A stretch of DNA of 64,000 nucleotides from assembly GCA_030248195.1 (NCBI GenBank), contig JASAND010012799.1, positions 45,331-109,330 of the forward strand. The letters are read 5' to 3'. This DNA is from Trissonchulus latispiculum. Taxonomy: Eukaryota > Nematoda > Enoplea > Enoplida > Ironidae. Shown here one piece after another: positions 11,905-23,013 of this stretch (positions within the stretch are counted from its first letter, which is position 1; each line of letters opens with the position of its first letter). Position numbers and translations under genes: made by a program. The notes under the pieces were generated by a model. That model saw only the letters and a list, made by a program, of their open reading frames with translations. It was not told where the DNA came from and did not search any database.

Positions 11905-13670
11905 GTTTTGATTTAATAATAGGACATATAATAGGACAAAATATAATAATTTGAGAAACTCGATGGAACCAGGACAGTTCATGTGAAGCCAATATCAATA
12001 GCAGAGGCTAATTCAAGCTAATTAATCAACTATAAGGCTTAAACAGGAAGCCCTCACAGGAGCAGATATCAAAAAGACTCACAGTGTCAGATAAGCAGGA
12101 TAAGGACTAATGATGACCCTGTAACAAGGCCACCAAAATTGAGAAGGAAAGTCAAGCATGGATCAAACTTTTGGAAGGCAAAGCAGGCTGCTCTGTTTCT
12201 GCCTGCAAGGCAAAAATCAGGAGGTCAGCAGAAAAGGTTGTAAAAGCAAATCAAATTAAAACCGCTCAGTGTCCTTCATAAAGCAATTCATAACAAATTG
12301 ATTAAGTATGTTTTAAAAACTTTCCTGGGAAATCGATAGAAATATTCGAAATGTGGAATTAGCCTAAAGGAACCCCATTAATGAAGTCATTTAACGCAGG
12401 TTTTACTTTTTATTGTAAGCTCAAAAACGTGCAGTACAAATTGCAACTTTATTTAAAGGCTGTCATTTCTCGTAATTTATACTTTCCTTTAATAATTTTC
12501 AACTCAGTACAGGAAGACAGTCTGTGAATTCTAAATTCTGATTTCTAAATCTAAGAAACTTTAAATAAAATCAAGAAATACATAAAAGAAAGCTGGACAA
12601 GCCGCATTAAAATGGCAGTAACCGTATTTATCGAACCTTCCTATGATCCTTATTTTTGTGCAGTATTAAACGGGAGAGTTTCATTGATTACGAGGTTGTT
12701 GTTTAAGAAATCCTTAGTTTTGCCAATCTTTAGTTGACAAAGTTCGCATTCGGAAAATACAGTTTGTTTAGATTTTATAATAAAATGCTTTAAATATAGC
12801 AAGCCACTTGAAACTTGCCTCAACAAGGTGGGCCTTATATAATTGAGGTTTAATCGGGGGATCAATTGTTTGGATGTTTGTTCCAGAATATTTTCGTAAA
12901 CCGGCTTCCATATATCTTGCATTTCTTAGCTATCTGTGTTGAAAGCAACCTATCCTTATCAGCCGTCCTACGCGCAGAGAGGCGTTCTAAATGTCTAAAA
13001 TTATAGAGCAGAAAGCAGCCGTCCTTTTTGCAAGTCTAAGTGCCAATCAAAACCCTACAAAATTCCAACATTTTAATTTCATGGCTGTTTGCTGCACCAC
13101 ACGTCTACTTTCTACAATCTGTCTAGCCTAATGCTTTTTTCTTTGACAGCAGCTGCTGCTGCTTTGTCTGTCGACCCACTAAATTGTTATCTTTTAAAAC
13201 CGTGTGCCACGTGTCTTTCCGGCAGTTAAATTGCTTCTAGGTACTGTTGTCTAATACCCGTGTACTATTAAGATGCAATTAAAATATTCTGTAAAATATT
13301 TTGCTTGAAAATTTAAGCTAAATATTGGAGATGGAAAAACACAATATAGTTAAACTTTAACATATTGGAAACATGCTTTTTTCAGTAAATTTAGATTTTA
13401 TAATAAAATGCTTTAAATATCGTAAAAAATATCCTTTCAATTCCTCTCAATAGACATCAGTACACCGTACACTTCTACGGTCCGACATTATGCACTTTCT
13501 GATTGCTGTAACAAATTATACGGTCACAAACCTTTTGTACATACGCAACAACACCAACTGCCACCTTCTCATAATGAACATTTTTCATGTACAACTAGAT
13601 CTAAAGCTTTTCCATATTCATTGTCTTTGTAAACAGCAGGTTGTAAGTAGTTAACAAGCAAACAGTAATA

Positions 13671-14012
13671 CCAAGAGTACATAATACATAAGAGTATGAC
13701 AGCTGGCACACTCTATGTATTATCAGCTTGCACATCCTCTGCACGCTAACGGCTGACCCCCCCCAATTGAACCCCAGTGACCCCCCCCGCAAATTTACCC
13801 AGTCGAAACGGGGGTACGCTCACTCGCTCTATGCTTGTGTGCTAAAGCTCGAAAACCCAAGTACTACGTGCGCGAGTTTTGTGCCTGATTAGAGCTTTAG
13901 AACACATTCATAGCGGCCAAAATCTTTTGAAGTGAAGGGCCAGAGGATGTGTCACGCCTATAATACATAGGGTATGACTGCTGTCATACTCTTATGTATT
14001 ATGTACTCTTGG
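13671..14012. mobile_element. Foldback MITE (CCAAGAG family), copy 1
   Basis: Starts CCAAGAGTACATAATACATA and ends with the complement, closing in CTCTTGG. It is flanked by TAATA at 13666-13670 and 14013-14017. Almost the whole element is palindromic. It contains the family hallmarks CACGCTAACGGCTGACC, long C-tracts, and a core with AAAGCTCGAAAACCCAAG and GAGCTTTAGAACACA. It has no coding capacity. Confidence 0.9.
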
Positions 14013-14017
14013 TAATA

Positions 14018-14464
14018 CTAATACAATTAAATCTAGGTAGTAATATGCATTATTATGCATTCTACCGCTTACGTTATTTCAATGTTTTATTTGTTTCTGA
14101 TGTTAGGCGTAAAATACTCTTTGACTGTTTCGACTCCGGAATAAGATAATTTTCTTGTGTCTTCAATGCGGAAGTAATCTGAATTTAAATTTTCTTTTAA
14201 ATTTCTCTTTTAAATTTTAAATTTAAATCTCTCAACCAAAATAAAAAAATTTGAAAACAAGAATTTCTACTTGGTGCCGACCCCCTGCTGTCAGAAAACT
14301 CTGGGTGCGCCACTGTACATATGCGGCATATATAAATGTGCATATGTCATTGATTTTCAGTTGCTTTGTTTGTGGAATTTGATTTATAAGTTTTGACATT
14401 ATTCGGCTGCGTGTGTTTCTGAAGATACATAGCTTTTATTTCTGAGATATTACCTTGGTTCAAC
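14018..14464. other. AT-rich sequence between MITE and HMG-like array
   Basis: No counterpart in the left arm, apart from the last 30 bp (ATATTACCTTGGTTCAA), which is the bridge also found between left-arm units. No gene seen. Confidence 0.5.
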
Positions 14465-15032
14465 TCTCAGCACAATCGATGACCAGTCGATGGATCTAGC
14501 TGATCAGGATGAAAATCAGATCAATAAATCGCCTGATCTACTGGTGAATGGGGAGGATATCGGGGATGAAGAATGTACCAGCAGTGCAGCGGGTCCCAGC
14601 CTGAAAGAACGAGTAATGGCGCACAAGGACTTTCCGCGCATGCGCGATGCCATGCAGGCGCTCTACTATCCTCCTGATCAACCGCCGAAATGTGGTGCTG
14701 CAGCACCGCCACTTCCACAGCACCAGAGTGGGGGTTGACGTCAGCGCTAGGGCCTCAGCTATCGCCAGCTGACCGCTGTCCACTGGGAACAGATTGCCCA
14801 AGCCTACCCACGCTTTTCGGCTGACCAGTGTAAGAGCTTCTATCAGCAGGCCCGGAAACGGTTGCTCAACGATTGTCCCCTACAGCTGGAGGTGGCCCTC
14901 TTCTGCCACTGGGCTGAGACCACACCCCGGTCAGCTCAGGTGCCGGTGAAGCGGGCCAAAACAGCCTGCAATCTGTTCATGGCGGAATATTCGAAACGGT
15001 TTTCGGAGCGTGGTAAGAGTGTCCAGTTTCAG
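14465..15032 (+). pseudogene. HMG-like array, copy 1 (broken)
   Basis: Begins with CTCAGCACAATCGATGACCA, equivalent to codons just after the basic N-terminus of the left-arm gene. It reads MDLADQDENQINKSPDLLV and VNGEDIGDEECTS up to LPQHQ(S)GG. A small deletion and substitution at about 14735 (GGGGGTTGACGTCAGCGCT) then breaks the frame. The rest of the exon is well preserved in another frame up to the CAG/GTTAGT border at 15032/15033. It is the only right-arm copy with the acidic LADQDENQINKS part, so it marks the 5' end of the array. Confidence 0.75.
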
Positions 15033-15390
15033 GTTAGTCTCTGTGAGTCATGGGGGAGCTCGGAGTGCCCTCCTTAAAGGGTAATAGAATTAAGAATATT
15101 CGAAAAGTTGAAAATTTGCCTTTTTGCGTATACGTGTCCGCGGTACTACCGAAGTATTTACCAACGCAAGAAAAAGGCAATTGATACAGAGTTTTACAAA
15201 ATTAAGGCTAGTAGGCTTAATTCTTCGCAAGGCCTCATGCTAGTTATCGTTAGATTTTTGATTTGTCACTTAACGAAAGACAACTTTATGCGCGTTAATT
15301 TTTGGTGATGTTCGACTTTCAAGTAGACTAATATTTGTACTTTCAACCGCAGTAAATCCTATGCTGTAAATCTTTAGTTTTGATAATCAG

Positions 15391-15890
15391 GAGCGGAATT
15401 CGTGAATGGGGAGGATATCGGAGATGAAGCCTGTACCAACACTGCAGCGGGTCCCAGACTGGAAGAACGAGTGATGGAGCACGAAGACCGTCTGCGCATG
15501 CGCGATGCCATGCAGGCGCTCTACGCTCCTCCTGATCAACCGCCGGAATGTGGTGCTGCAACACCGCCACCTCCACAGCACCAGTGTGGGGGTCGAGGTC
15601 AGCGCGCCTGCTTCAGCTATGGCCAGCTGACTGCTGTCCACTGGGAACAGATTGCCCAAGCCTGCCCACGCTTCTCGGCTGACCAGTGCAAGAGCTTCTA
15701 TCAGCAGGCCCGAAAACGGTTGCTCAACGATTGTCCCCTACAGCTGGAGGTGGCCCTCTTCTGCCACTGGGCTGAGACCACACCCCGGTCAACTCAGGTG
15801 CCGGTGAAGCGGGCCAAAACAGCCTGCAATCTGTTCATGGCGGAATATTCGAAACGGTTTTCGGAGCGTGGTAAGAGTGTCCAGTTTCAG
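15391..15890 (+). CDS. HMG-like array, copy 2 (type A), open exon
   Basis: A 500-bp exon-like block bounded by TTTGATAATCAG|G (acceptor-like) and CAGTTTCAG|GTTAGT (donor-like). In-frame codons run from GTG at 15402: VNGEDIGDEAC, LRMRDAMQALYAPPDQPPEC, a Gln/Pro/Gly stretch, QLTAVHWEQIAQACPRFSAD, QCKSFYQQARKRLLNDCPLQ, LEVALFCHWAETTPRS, then VPVKRAKTACNLFMAEYSKR. The last segment matches the first helix of an HMG box (basic-Pro..A/S-x-NLFM). The in-frame Met nearest the start is in MEHEDRLRM. A TAA lies in frame just upstream of the acceptor, so the block needs splicing or an internal start. Without splicing the frame stops at 15935. Type A markers are MEHEDRLRM, QRACFSYG and TPRSTQ. A DNA-binding role is inferred from the HMG similarity only. 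Confidence 0.6.
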
Positions 15891-15965
15891 GTTAGTCTCT
15901 GTGAGTCATGGGGGAGCTCGGAGTGCCCCCCTTAAGGGGTAATAGACTTAAGAATATTCGAAAAG

Positions 15966-16166
15966 TTGAAAATTTGTCTTTTTGCGTATACGTGTCCGCG
16001 GTACTACCGAAGTATTTACCAACGCAAGAAAAAGGCAATTGATACAGAGTTTTACAAAATTAAGGCTAGTAGGCGTAATTCTTCGCAAGGCCTCATGCTA
16101 GTTATCGTTAGATTTTTGATTTGTCACTTAACGAAAGACAACTTTATGCGCGCTAATTTTTGGTGA
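15966..16166 (+). CDS. Possible second exon of the HMG-like unit (C-terminal half)
   Basis: A 66-codon frame repeated in every unit (also 15108-15308, 16824-17024, 18543-18743, 19402-19602). It is in phase with the upstream exon if a 75-bp intron (15891-15965, GTTAGT..GAAAAG) is removed. The segment YYRSIYQRKKKAIDTEFYK resembles helices II-III of an HMG box (W/YRSL..EKK..D.E). Weak points: the acceptor lacks a pyrimidine tract, the spacing from helix I is a few residues long, and copies 4 and 7 have an extra T that shifts this frame. Treat it as a hypothesis. Confidence 0.3.
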   Translation: MKICLFAYTCPRYYRSIYQRKKKAIDTEFYKIKASRRNSSQGLMLVIVRFLICHLTKDNFMRANFW

Positions 16167-16249
16167 TGTTCGACTTTCAAGTAGACTAATATTTGTACTT
16201 TTGAACCGCAGTAAATCCTATGCTGTAAATCTTTAGTTTTGATAATCAG

Positions 16250-16748
16250 CAGCGGAATTCGTGAATGGGGAGGATATCGGGGATGAAGCCTGTACCAACA
16301 GTTCAGCGGGTCCCTGCCTGAAAGAACTCGTGATGGCGCACAAGACTGTCTGCGCATGCGCGATGCCATGCAGGCGCTCTACGCTCCTCCTGATCAACCG
16401 CCGGAATGTGGTGCTGCAGCACCGCCACCTCTACAGCACCAGTGTGGGGGTCGAGGTCAGCGCGCCGGCCTGAGCTATCGCCAGCTGACCGCTGTCCACT
16501 GGGAACAGATTGCCCAAGCCTGCCCACGCTTCTCGGCTGACCAGTGCAAGAGCTTCTATCAGCAGGCCCGAAAACGGTTGCTCAACGATTGTCCCCTACA
16601 GCTGGAGGTGGCCCTCTTCTGCCACTGGGCTGAGACCACACCCCGGTCAGCTCAGGTGCCGGTGAAGGGGGCCAAAACAGCCTGCAATCTGTTCATGGCG
16701 GAATATTCGAAACGGTTTTCGGAGCGTGGTAAGAGTGTCCAGTTTCAG
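16250..16748 (+). pseudogene. HMG-like array, copy 3 (type B, frameshifted)
   Basis: Same exon layout as copy 2 but one base is missing at about 16340 (GCGCACAAGACTG instead of GCGCACGAAGACTG). The N-terminal part and the HWEQ..HMG part therefore lie in different frames; 16356-16793 is open for the second part. It starts CAGCGGAATTC, not GAGCGGAATTC. Copy 7 has the same deletion and the same CAGCGG start, so both derive from one broken ancestor. One arginine in the HMG start is changed (VPVKGAKTA). Confidence 0.75.
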
Positions 16749-17107
16749 GTTAGTCTCTGTGAGTCATGGGGGAGCTCGGAGTGCCCTCCTTAAGGGGTAA
16801 TAGACTTAAGAATATTCGAAAAGTTGAAAATTTGTCTTTTTGCGTATACGTGTCCGCGGTACTACCGAAGTATTTACCAACGCAAGAAAAAGGCAATTGA
16901 TACAGAGTTTTACAAAATTAAGGCTAGTAGGCGTAATTCTTCGCAAGGCCTCATGCTAGTTATCGTTAGATTTTTGATTTGTCACTTAACGAAAGACAAC
17001 TTTATGCGCGTTAATTTTTGGTGATGTTCGACTTTCAAGTAGACTAATATTTGTACTTTTGAACCGCAGTAAATCCTATGCTGTAAATCTTTAGTTTTGA
17101 TAATCAG

Positions 17108-17607
17108 GAGCGGAATTCGTGAATGGGGAGGATATCGGAGATGAAGCCTGTACCAACACTGCAGCGGGTCCCAGACTGGAAGAACGAGTGATGGCGCACG
17201 AAGACTGTCTGCGCATGCGCGATGCCAAGCAGGCGCTCTACGCTCCTCCTGATCAACCGCCGGAATGTGGTGCTGCAACACCGCCACCTCCACAGCACCA
17301 GTGTGGGGGTCGAGGTCAGCGCGCCGGCTTCAGCTATGGCCAGCTGACTGCTGTCCACTGGGAACAGATTGCCCAAGCCTGCCCACGCTTCTCGGCTGAC
17401 CAGTGCAAGAGCTTCTATCAGCAGGCCCGGAAACGGTTGCTCAACGATTGTCCCCTACAGCTGGAGGTGGCCCTCTTCTGCCACTGGGCTGAGACCACAC
17501 CCCGGTCAGCTCAGGTGCCGGTGAAGCGGGCCAAAACAGCCTGCAATCTGTTCATGGCGGAATATTTGAAACGGTTGGCGGAGCGTGATAAGAGTGTCCA
17601 GTTTCAG
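17108..17607 (+). CDS. HMG-like array, copy 4 (type C), open exon
   Basis: Open across the full 500-bp exon with the same borders as copy 2. Type C markers are MAHEDCLRMRDAKQALY, QRAGFSYG and EYLKRLAERDKSV. The HMG start reads VPVKRAKTACNLFMAEYLKR. It is nearly identical to copy 6. The following intron-like segment has an extra T in the T-run (CCTTTTTTGCG), which disrupts the 66-codon frame seen after other copies. Confidence 0.6.
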
Positions 17608-17967
17608 GTTAGTCTCTGTGAGTCATGGGGGAGCTCGGAGTGCCCTCCTTAAGGGGTAATAGACATAAGAATATTCGAAAAGTTGAAAATTTGCCTTTTT
17701 TGCGTATACGTGTCCGCGGTACTACCGAAGTATTTACCAACGCAAGAAAAAGGCAATTGATACAGAGTTTTACAAAATTAAGGCTAGTAGGCGTAATTCT
17801 TCGCAAGGCCTCATGCTAGTTATCGTTAGATTTTTGATTTGTCACTTAACGAAAGACAACTTTATGCGCGTTAATTTTTGGCGATGTTTGACTTTCAAGT
17901 AGACTAATATTTGTACTTTTCAACCGCAGTAAATCCTATGCTGTAAATCTTTAGTTTTGATAATCAG

Positions 17968-18467
17968 GAGCGGAATTCGTGAATGGGGAGGATATCGGAG
18001 ATGAAGCCTGTACCAACACTGCAGCGGGTCCCAGACTGGAAGAACGAGTGATGGAGCACGAAGACCGTCTGCGCATGCGCGATGCCATGCAGGCGCTCTA
18101 CACTCCTCCTGATCAACCGCCGGAATGTGGTGCTGCAACACCGCCACCTCCACAGCACCAGTGTGGGGGTCGAGGTCAGCGCGCCTGCTTCAGCTATGGC
18201 CAGCTGACTGCTGTCCACTGGGAACAGATTGCCCAAGCCTGCCCACGCTTCTCGGCTGACCAGTGCAAGAGCTTCTATCAGCAGGCCCGAAAACGGTTGC
18301 TCAACGATTGTCCCCTACAGCTGGAGGTGGCCCTCTTCTGCCACTGGGCTGAGACCACACCCCGGTCAACTCAGGTGCCGGTGAAGCGGGCCAAAACAGC
18401 CTGCAATCTGTTCATGGCGGAATATTCGAAACGGTTTTCGGAGCGTGGTAAGAGTGTCCAGTTTCAG
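17968..18467 (+). CDS. HMG-like array, copy 5 (type A), open exon
   Basis: Open, and nearly identical to copy 2, including MEHEDRLRM, QRACFSYG and TPRSTQ; one visible difference is QALYTPP for QALYAPP. Borders are TGATAATCAG|G and CAGTTTCAG|GTTAGT. The 66-codon downstream frame (18543-18743) is intact. Its closeness to copy 2, three units away, implies recent duplication or gene conversion. Confidence 0.6.
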
Positions 18468-18826
18468 GTTAGTCTCTGTGAGTCATGGGGGAGCTCGGAG
18501 TGCCCCCCTTAAGGGGTAATAGACTTAAGAATATTCGAAAAGTTGAAAATTTGTCTTTTTGCGTATACGTGTCCGCGGTACTACCGAAGTATTTACCAAC
18601 GCAAGAAAAAGGCAATTGATACAGAGTTTTACAAAATTAAGGCTAGTAGGCGTAATTCTTCGCAAGGCCTCATGCTAGTTATCGTTAGATTTTTGATTTG
18701 TCACTTAACGAAAGACAACTTTATGCGCGTTAATTTTTGGTGATGTTCGACTTTCAAGTAGACTAATATTTGTACTTTTGAACCGCAGTAAATCCTATGC
18801 TGTGAATCTTTAGTTTTGATAATCAG

Positions 18827-19326
18827 GAGCGGAATTCGTGAATGGGGAGGATATCGGAGATGAAGCCTGTGCCAACACTGCAGCGGGTCCCAGACTGGAA
18901 GAACGAGTGATGGCGCACGAAGACTGTCTGCGCATGCGCGATGCCAAGCAGGCGCTCTACGCTCCTCCTGATCAACCGCCGGAATGTGGTGCTGCAACAC
19001 CGCCACCTCCACAGCACCAGTGTGGGGGTCGAGGTCAGCGCGCCGGCTTCAGCTATGGCCAGCTGACTGCTGTCCACTGGGAACAGATTGCCCAAGCCTG
19101 CCCACGCTTCTCGGCTGACCAGTGCAAGAGCTTCTATCAGCAGGCCCGGAAACGGTTGCTCAGCGATTGTCCCCTACAGCTGGAGGTGGCCCTCTTCTGC
19201 CACTGGGCTGAGACCACACCCCGGTCAGCTCAGGTGCCGGTGAAGCGGGCCAAAACAGGATACAATCTGTTCATGGCGGAATATTTGAAACGGTTGGCGG
19301 AGCGTGATAAGAGTGTCCAGTTTCAG
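18827..19326 (+). CDS. HMG-like array, copy 6 (type C), open exon
   Basis: Open, and close to copy 4 (MAHEDCLRMRDAKQALY, EYLKRLAERDKSV). Differences are a Thr-to-Ala change near the start (EACANTA), LLSDC for LLNDC, and KTGYNLFM for KTACNLFM. The last restores the aromatic residue usual at this point of HMG boxes (SAYNLF). The downstream 66-codon frame is intact apart from its last residue. Confidence 0.6.
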
Positions 19327-19685
19327 GTTAGTCTCTGTGAGTCATGGGGGAGCTCGGAGTGCCCTCCTTAAGGGGTAATAGACTTAAGAATATTCGAAAA
19401 GTTGAAAATTTGTCTTTTTGCGTATACGTGTCCGCGGTACTACCGAAGCATTTACCAACGCAAGAAAAAGGCAATTGATACAGAGTTTTACAAAATTAAG
19501 GCTAGTAGGCGTAATTCTTCGCAAGGCCTCATGCTAGTTATCGTTAGATTTTTGATTTGTCACTTAACAAAAGACAACTTTATGCGCGTTAATTTTTGCT
19601 GATACTCGACTTTCAAGTAGACTAATAATTGTACTTTTGGACCGTAGTAAATACTATGCTGTAAATCTTTAGTTTTGATAATCAG

Positions 19686-20184
19686 CAGCGGAATTCGTGA
19701 ATGGGAAGGATATCGGGGATGAAGCCTGTACCAACAGTTCAGCGGGTCCCTGCCTGAAAGAACTCGTGATGGCGCACAAGACTGTTTGCGCATGCGCGAT
19801 GCCATGCAGGCGCTCTAAGCTCCTCCTGATCAACCGCCGGAATGTGGTGCTGCAGCACCGCCACCTCCACAGCACCAGTGTGGGGGTCGAGGTCAGCGCG
19901 CCGGCCTGAGCTATCGCCAGCTGATCGCTGTCCACTGGGAACAGATTGCCCAAGCCTGCCCACGCTTTTCGGCTGACCAGTGCAAGAGCTTCTATCAGCA
20001 GGCCCGAAAACGGTTGCTCAACGATTGTCCCCTACAGCTGGAGGTGGCCCTCTTCTGCCACTGGGCTGAGACCACACCCCGGTCAGCTCAGGTGCCGGTG
20101 AAGCGGGCCAAAACAGTCTACAATCTGTTCATGGCGCAATATTCGAAACGGTTGGCGGAGCGTGGTAAGAGTGTCCAGTTTCAG
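19686..20184 (+). pseudogene. HMG-like array, copy 7 (type B, frameshift plus stop)
   Basis: Shares with copy 3 the CAGCGG start and the one-base deletion (GCGCACAAGACTG). It also has CTCTAAGCTCC at about 19814, which makes a stop in the restored frame. The 3' part still reads VPVKRAKTVYNLFMAQYSKR in frame 20014-20229. Its intron-like segment has the extra T also seen after copy 4. Confidence 0.75.
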
Positions 20185-20469
20185 GTTAGTCTCTGTGAGT
20201 CATGGGGGAGCTCGGAGTGCCCTCCTTAAGGGGTAATAGACTTAAGAATATTCGAAAAGTTGAAAATTTGCCTTTTTTGCGTATACGTGTCCGCGGTAAT
20301 ACCGAAGTGTTTACCAACGCAAGAAAAAGGCAATTGATACAGAGTTTTACAAAATTAAGGCTAGTAGGCGTAATTCTTCGCAAGGCCTCATGCTAGTTAT
20401 CGTTAGATTTTTGATTTGTCACTTAACAAAAGACAACTTTATGCGCGTTAATTTTTGGTGATGTTCGAT

Positions 20470-21000
20470 GTACGTTTGGCGGAGCGTGATAAGAGTGTCC
20501 AGTTTCAGGTTAGTCTCTGTGAGTCATGGAAGAGCTCGGAGATTCCCCATAATATGAGCTATAAAGGCACTTTGCGGATTTTGAAAAGTGCTAATTAGGC
20601 ATAACTAATAAACGGGAATTAAGAGCTAATATTTACATTTGTGGAATCTCCAGGCCAAGAGCTTTCGAATGATACCAAACTTGCCCGGAACAAATGAACT
20701 TTGAAAAAATCTACATTCTCTTACGTGCTTGAAAGTGGGGTTTTTCTCTGTATTCAGTATGATTTTTGTCAATTTTGTGTTAACTCGATTTATCGAACGG
20801 CCCAGAGGACAAATTTTTCTATACTATTTTTGAATATCTAGGCAATGGTACTTTTAGCAAGTTTGTTTTTTTCCGAATTTCGATCTGGTTCGATTTTTAT
20901 AGATGGTCAAAAATGGAAAAAATAGCGTTTTTGGACATTTGGACTTCTGTTCATGGCGGACTATTCGAAACGGTTGGCGGAGCGTGATAAGAGTGTATTA
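20470..21000 (+). pseudogene. HMG-like exon fragments at the 3' edge of the array
   Basis: TTGGCGGAGCGTGATAAGAG through CAGTTTCAGGTTAGT to AGAGCTC (20474-20540) is the last part of the exon and its donor, followed directly by the non-repeated arm sequence. A second scrap, CTGTTCATGGCGGACTATTC to GATAAGAGTGTA, lies at 20946-20997, inserted in a block that matches 5180-5260 of the left arm. The first fragment corresponds to the outer end of the broken left-arm copy. Confidence 0.75.
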
Positions 21001-22038
21001 TATAATAAATATATAATTATATATATATATTTATATTTTTTGGACATTTTTGGACGTTTTTGGACATTTGGACTTCGAAAAATTTCTAAGTCCGAAAATT
21101 TTGAAATGGTCTAAAAACGGCCAAAAACAGCGTTAGAGTTATAGTAAATCGGGGTCGCTGGACACGATGAGCATAAGGCCGAAGTCGGTGGATGCAAGCC
21201 CTGACCCCCAGGGACCTGGAGGTCGGGGTTCTGGAAGAGGTGAAATATGAAAGTGTACAGAAGTGGTCATGTGTGATATCAAATGAAAGCATTTGGGAAG
21301 TCTTCGCTTTCGCTTAAAAGTTGGTCCTATGGTAATCTGGGGGCGTCGATTACAAATCTGCAATACAAATATTCGTAAAACCAAACATAGTCATCCGAAA
21401 TTCCTTATCCCAACTGCCCTTTTATGGGCAACCATTTTTAAATGGAATGGTCAGAAACGGTAAGGAATTTTCTGTCTTCGCTTTCGCGTAAAAGTTGGTC
21501 CTATGGTAATTTGGGGGCGTCGATTACAAATCTGCAATCCAAATGTTCGTAGAACCAAATATAGTCATTCAAAGAAAGTGGCAACCGCGCTGTTGCTTAT
21601 CCCAACTGGCCTCTTATGGGCAACCATTTGAAATGAAGTGACCACACCGTGCTGTTGCTTATCCCAACTGCCGTTTTAAGGGCCACCATTTTCAAATGAA
21701 AGGGTTAAAAACGCGGTACGGAACATGTTTTTGCTTTTGCTAAAAAGTTGATCCTGTGGTAATTCGGGGGCGTCGATTACTCATCTGCAATCCAAATTTT
21801 CGTAGAACCAAATATAGTCATCCGGTCAACCGGATGTCAATATAGTCATCCAGTCAACCAAATGTAGCCAGCCAAATTTATAATTTTTATCGGTGCATGT
21901 TTGCATTGGAACAAACTATAAGACATGCTAAAAGGTTTTACAAATTAAAAAATATGGAACCAGCTGTGCTGATTTCGTATCTGATCACAAATCAAAGTTA
22001 CCTCATATCATCTTATCGCACAGAGCAGCCCAAGACAG

Positions 22039-22040
<2 letters not shown>
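21001..22040. other. Outer right arm, repeats only
   Basis: Contains an AT-rich run (21001-21042) and GTCCAAAAACGxTxTTTTTGG-like blocks. It also holds the inverted counterpart of the CAGTTGGGATAAG repeats (21405-21700). The site at about 21215 is the empty target of the left-arm MITE. No gene. Confidence 0.65.

Positions 22041-22106
<66 letters not shown>
22041..22106. repeat. (AT)n microsatellite
   Basis: About 33 AT units between CAGAACT and CTACACCGTATAC, in the place occupied by the long TG run in the left arm. Confidence 0.95.
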
Positions 22107-22108
<2 letters not shown>

Positions 22109-22967
22109 TACACCGTATACGAAAGCTAGTAATGATTTTTTAACAGTACAAATTTTCTAGCATGTTTAACCTATGCTCCAGCACAAACATGTTCATAAAA
22201 AATTAATAAGGCGCATTTCCTCATAGCCCTTCTTTTAATAACGCTACGGGTTGTTCCACCTCATGAGGTAATATTTGGGATTTGATCCGAAATCGGCTTG
22301 GCCATAGCAGGATCCATTTTTTCCTAAACGTTTCCGCATGCTTAACGTCCGTTCCGTCAAAACCATGCTCAGAAAAAAATTGAGACCTAGTATCCATTCA
22401 TAGCTCCTCCTAGCGTTGCGGATTGTACGACGTTACGAGATTACAAATGTGAACGATACGCACCTTTATGAGTGTGGAAGTCGGAGGTTCCACTTTTTCT
22501 CGGCAATATTTGGCATGCATATAGCTAATACAACTAGGGAAGAGCACAGAAAAAATCCCGACTCGAGTTTTTATACAAAACGATTTTTTAGGGATAAAGC
22601 TTGCAAAAGCATGTTCTCAAGATAGTCTTCTATGCTCCTGTTTGTAATTTTTCTTAAGATGGTGAAAGTGAAATTACACATAGGTTAGCACAAACAAAAC
22701 CGCAATAGTGACCTTGTTTATGATATGAAACTCATGGGTTGATCCCCTTTAGCACATCAATAAATAGTCCAAAACTAATATCTGAACCACACCGTGTGGG
22801 AATCAAAAACAGCTCAAATTCAACCGCTTATATCTCGAAATTGGCTGAACCAAATTTCTTCATATTTTGCCATGTGAATACAATGCATAGGGTCTATAAA
22901 TGAGCAAAGTATAAGCGAATTTAATTTTTGACCCATCGGGCTGAAGTCGGCGTGTACCAGAAACTGA

Positions 22968-22973
<6 letters not shown>

Positions 22974-23013
<40 letters not shown>

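Larger units (their letters stand above)
11905..22973 (-). repeat. Giant inverted repeat, right arm
   Basis: Reverse-complement partner of 2323-9371. At 11.07 kb it is 4 kb longer than the left arm, mainly because the HMG-like unit expanded to seven copies here and a 342-bp foldback MITE sits at 13671-14012. It lacks the 759-bp MITE and the long TG run of the left arm. Confidence 0.9.

Noticed and set aside
15402..15935. GTG as the translation start of the array frames
   Set aside because: The GTG is simply a codon after a splice acceptor; eukaryotic genes rarely start at GTG and an in-frame stop lies just upstream.
14465..20184. CRISPR array
   Set aside because: The repeats are 859 bp with coding content in a eukaryotic context; there are no short repeats with unique spacers.
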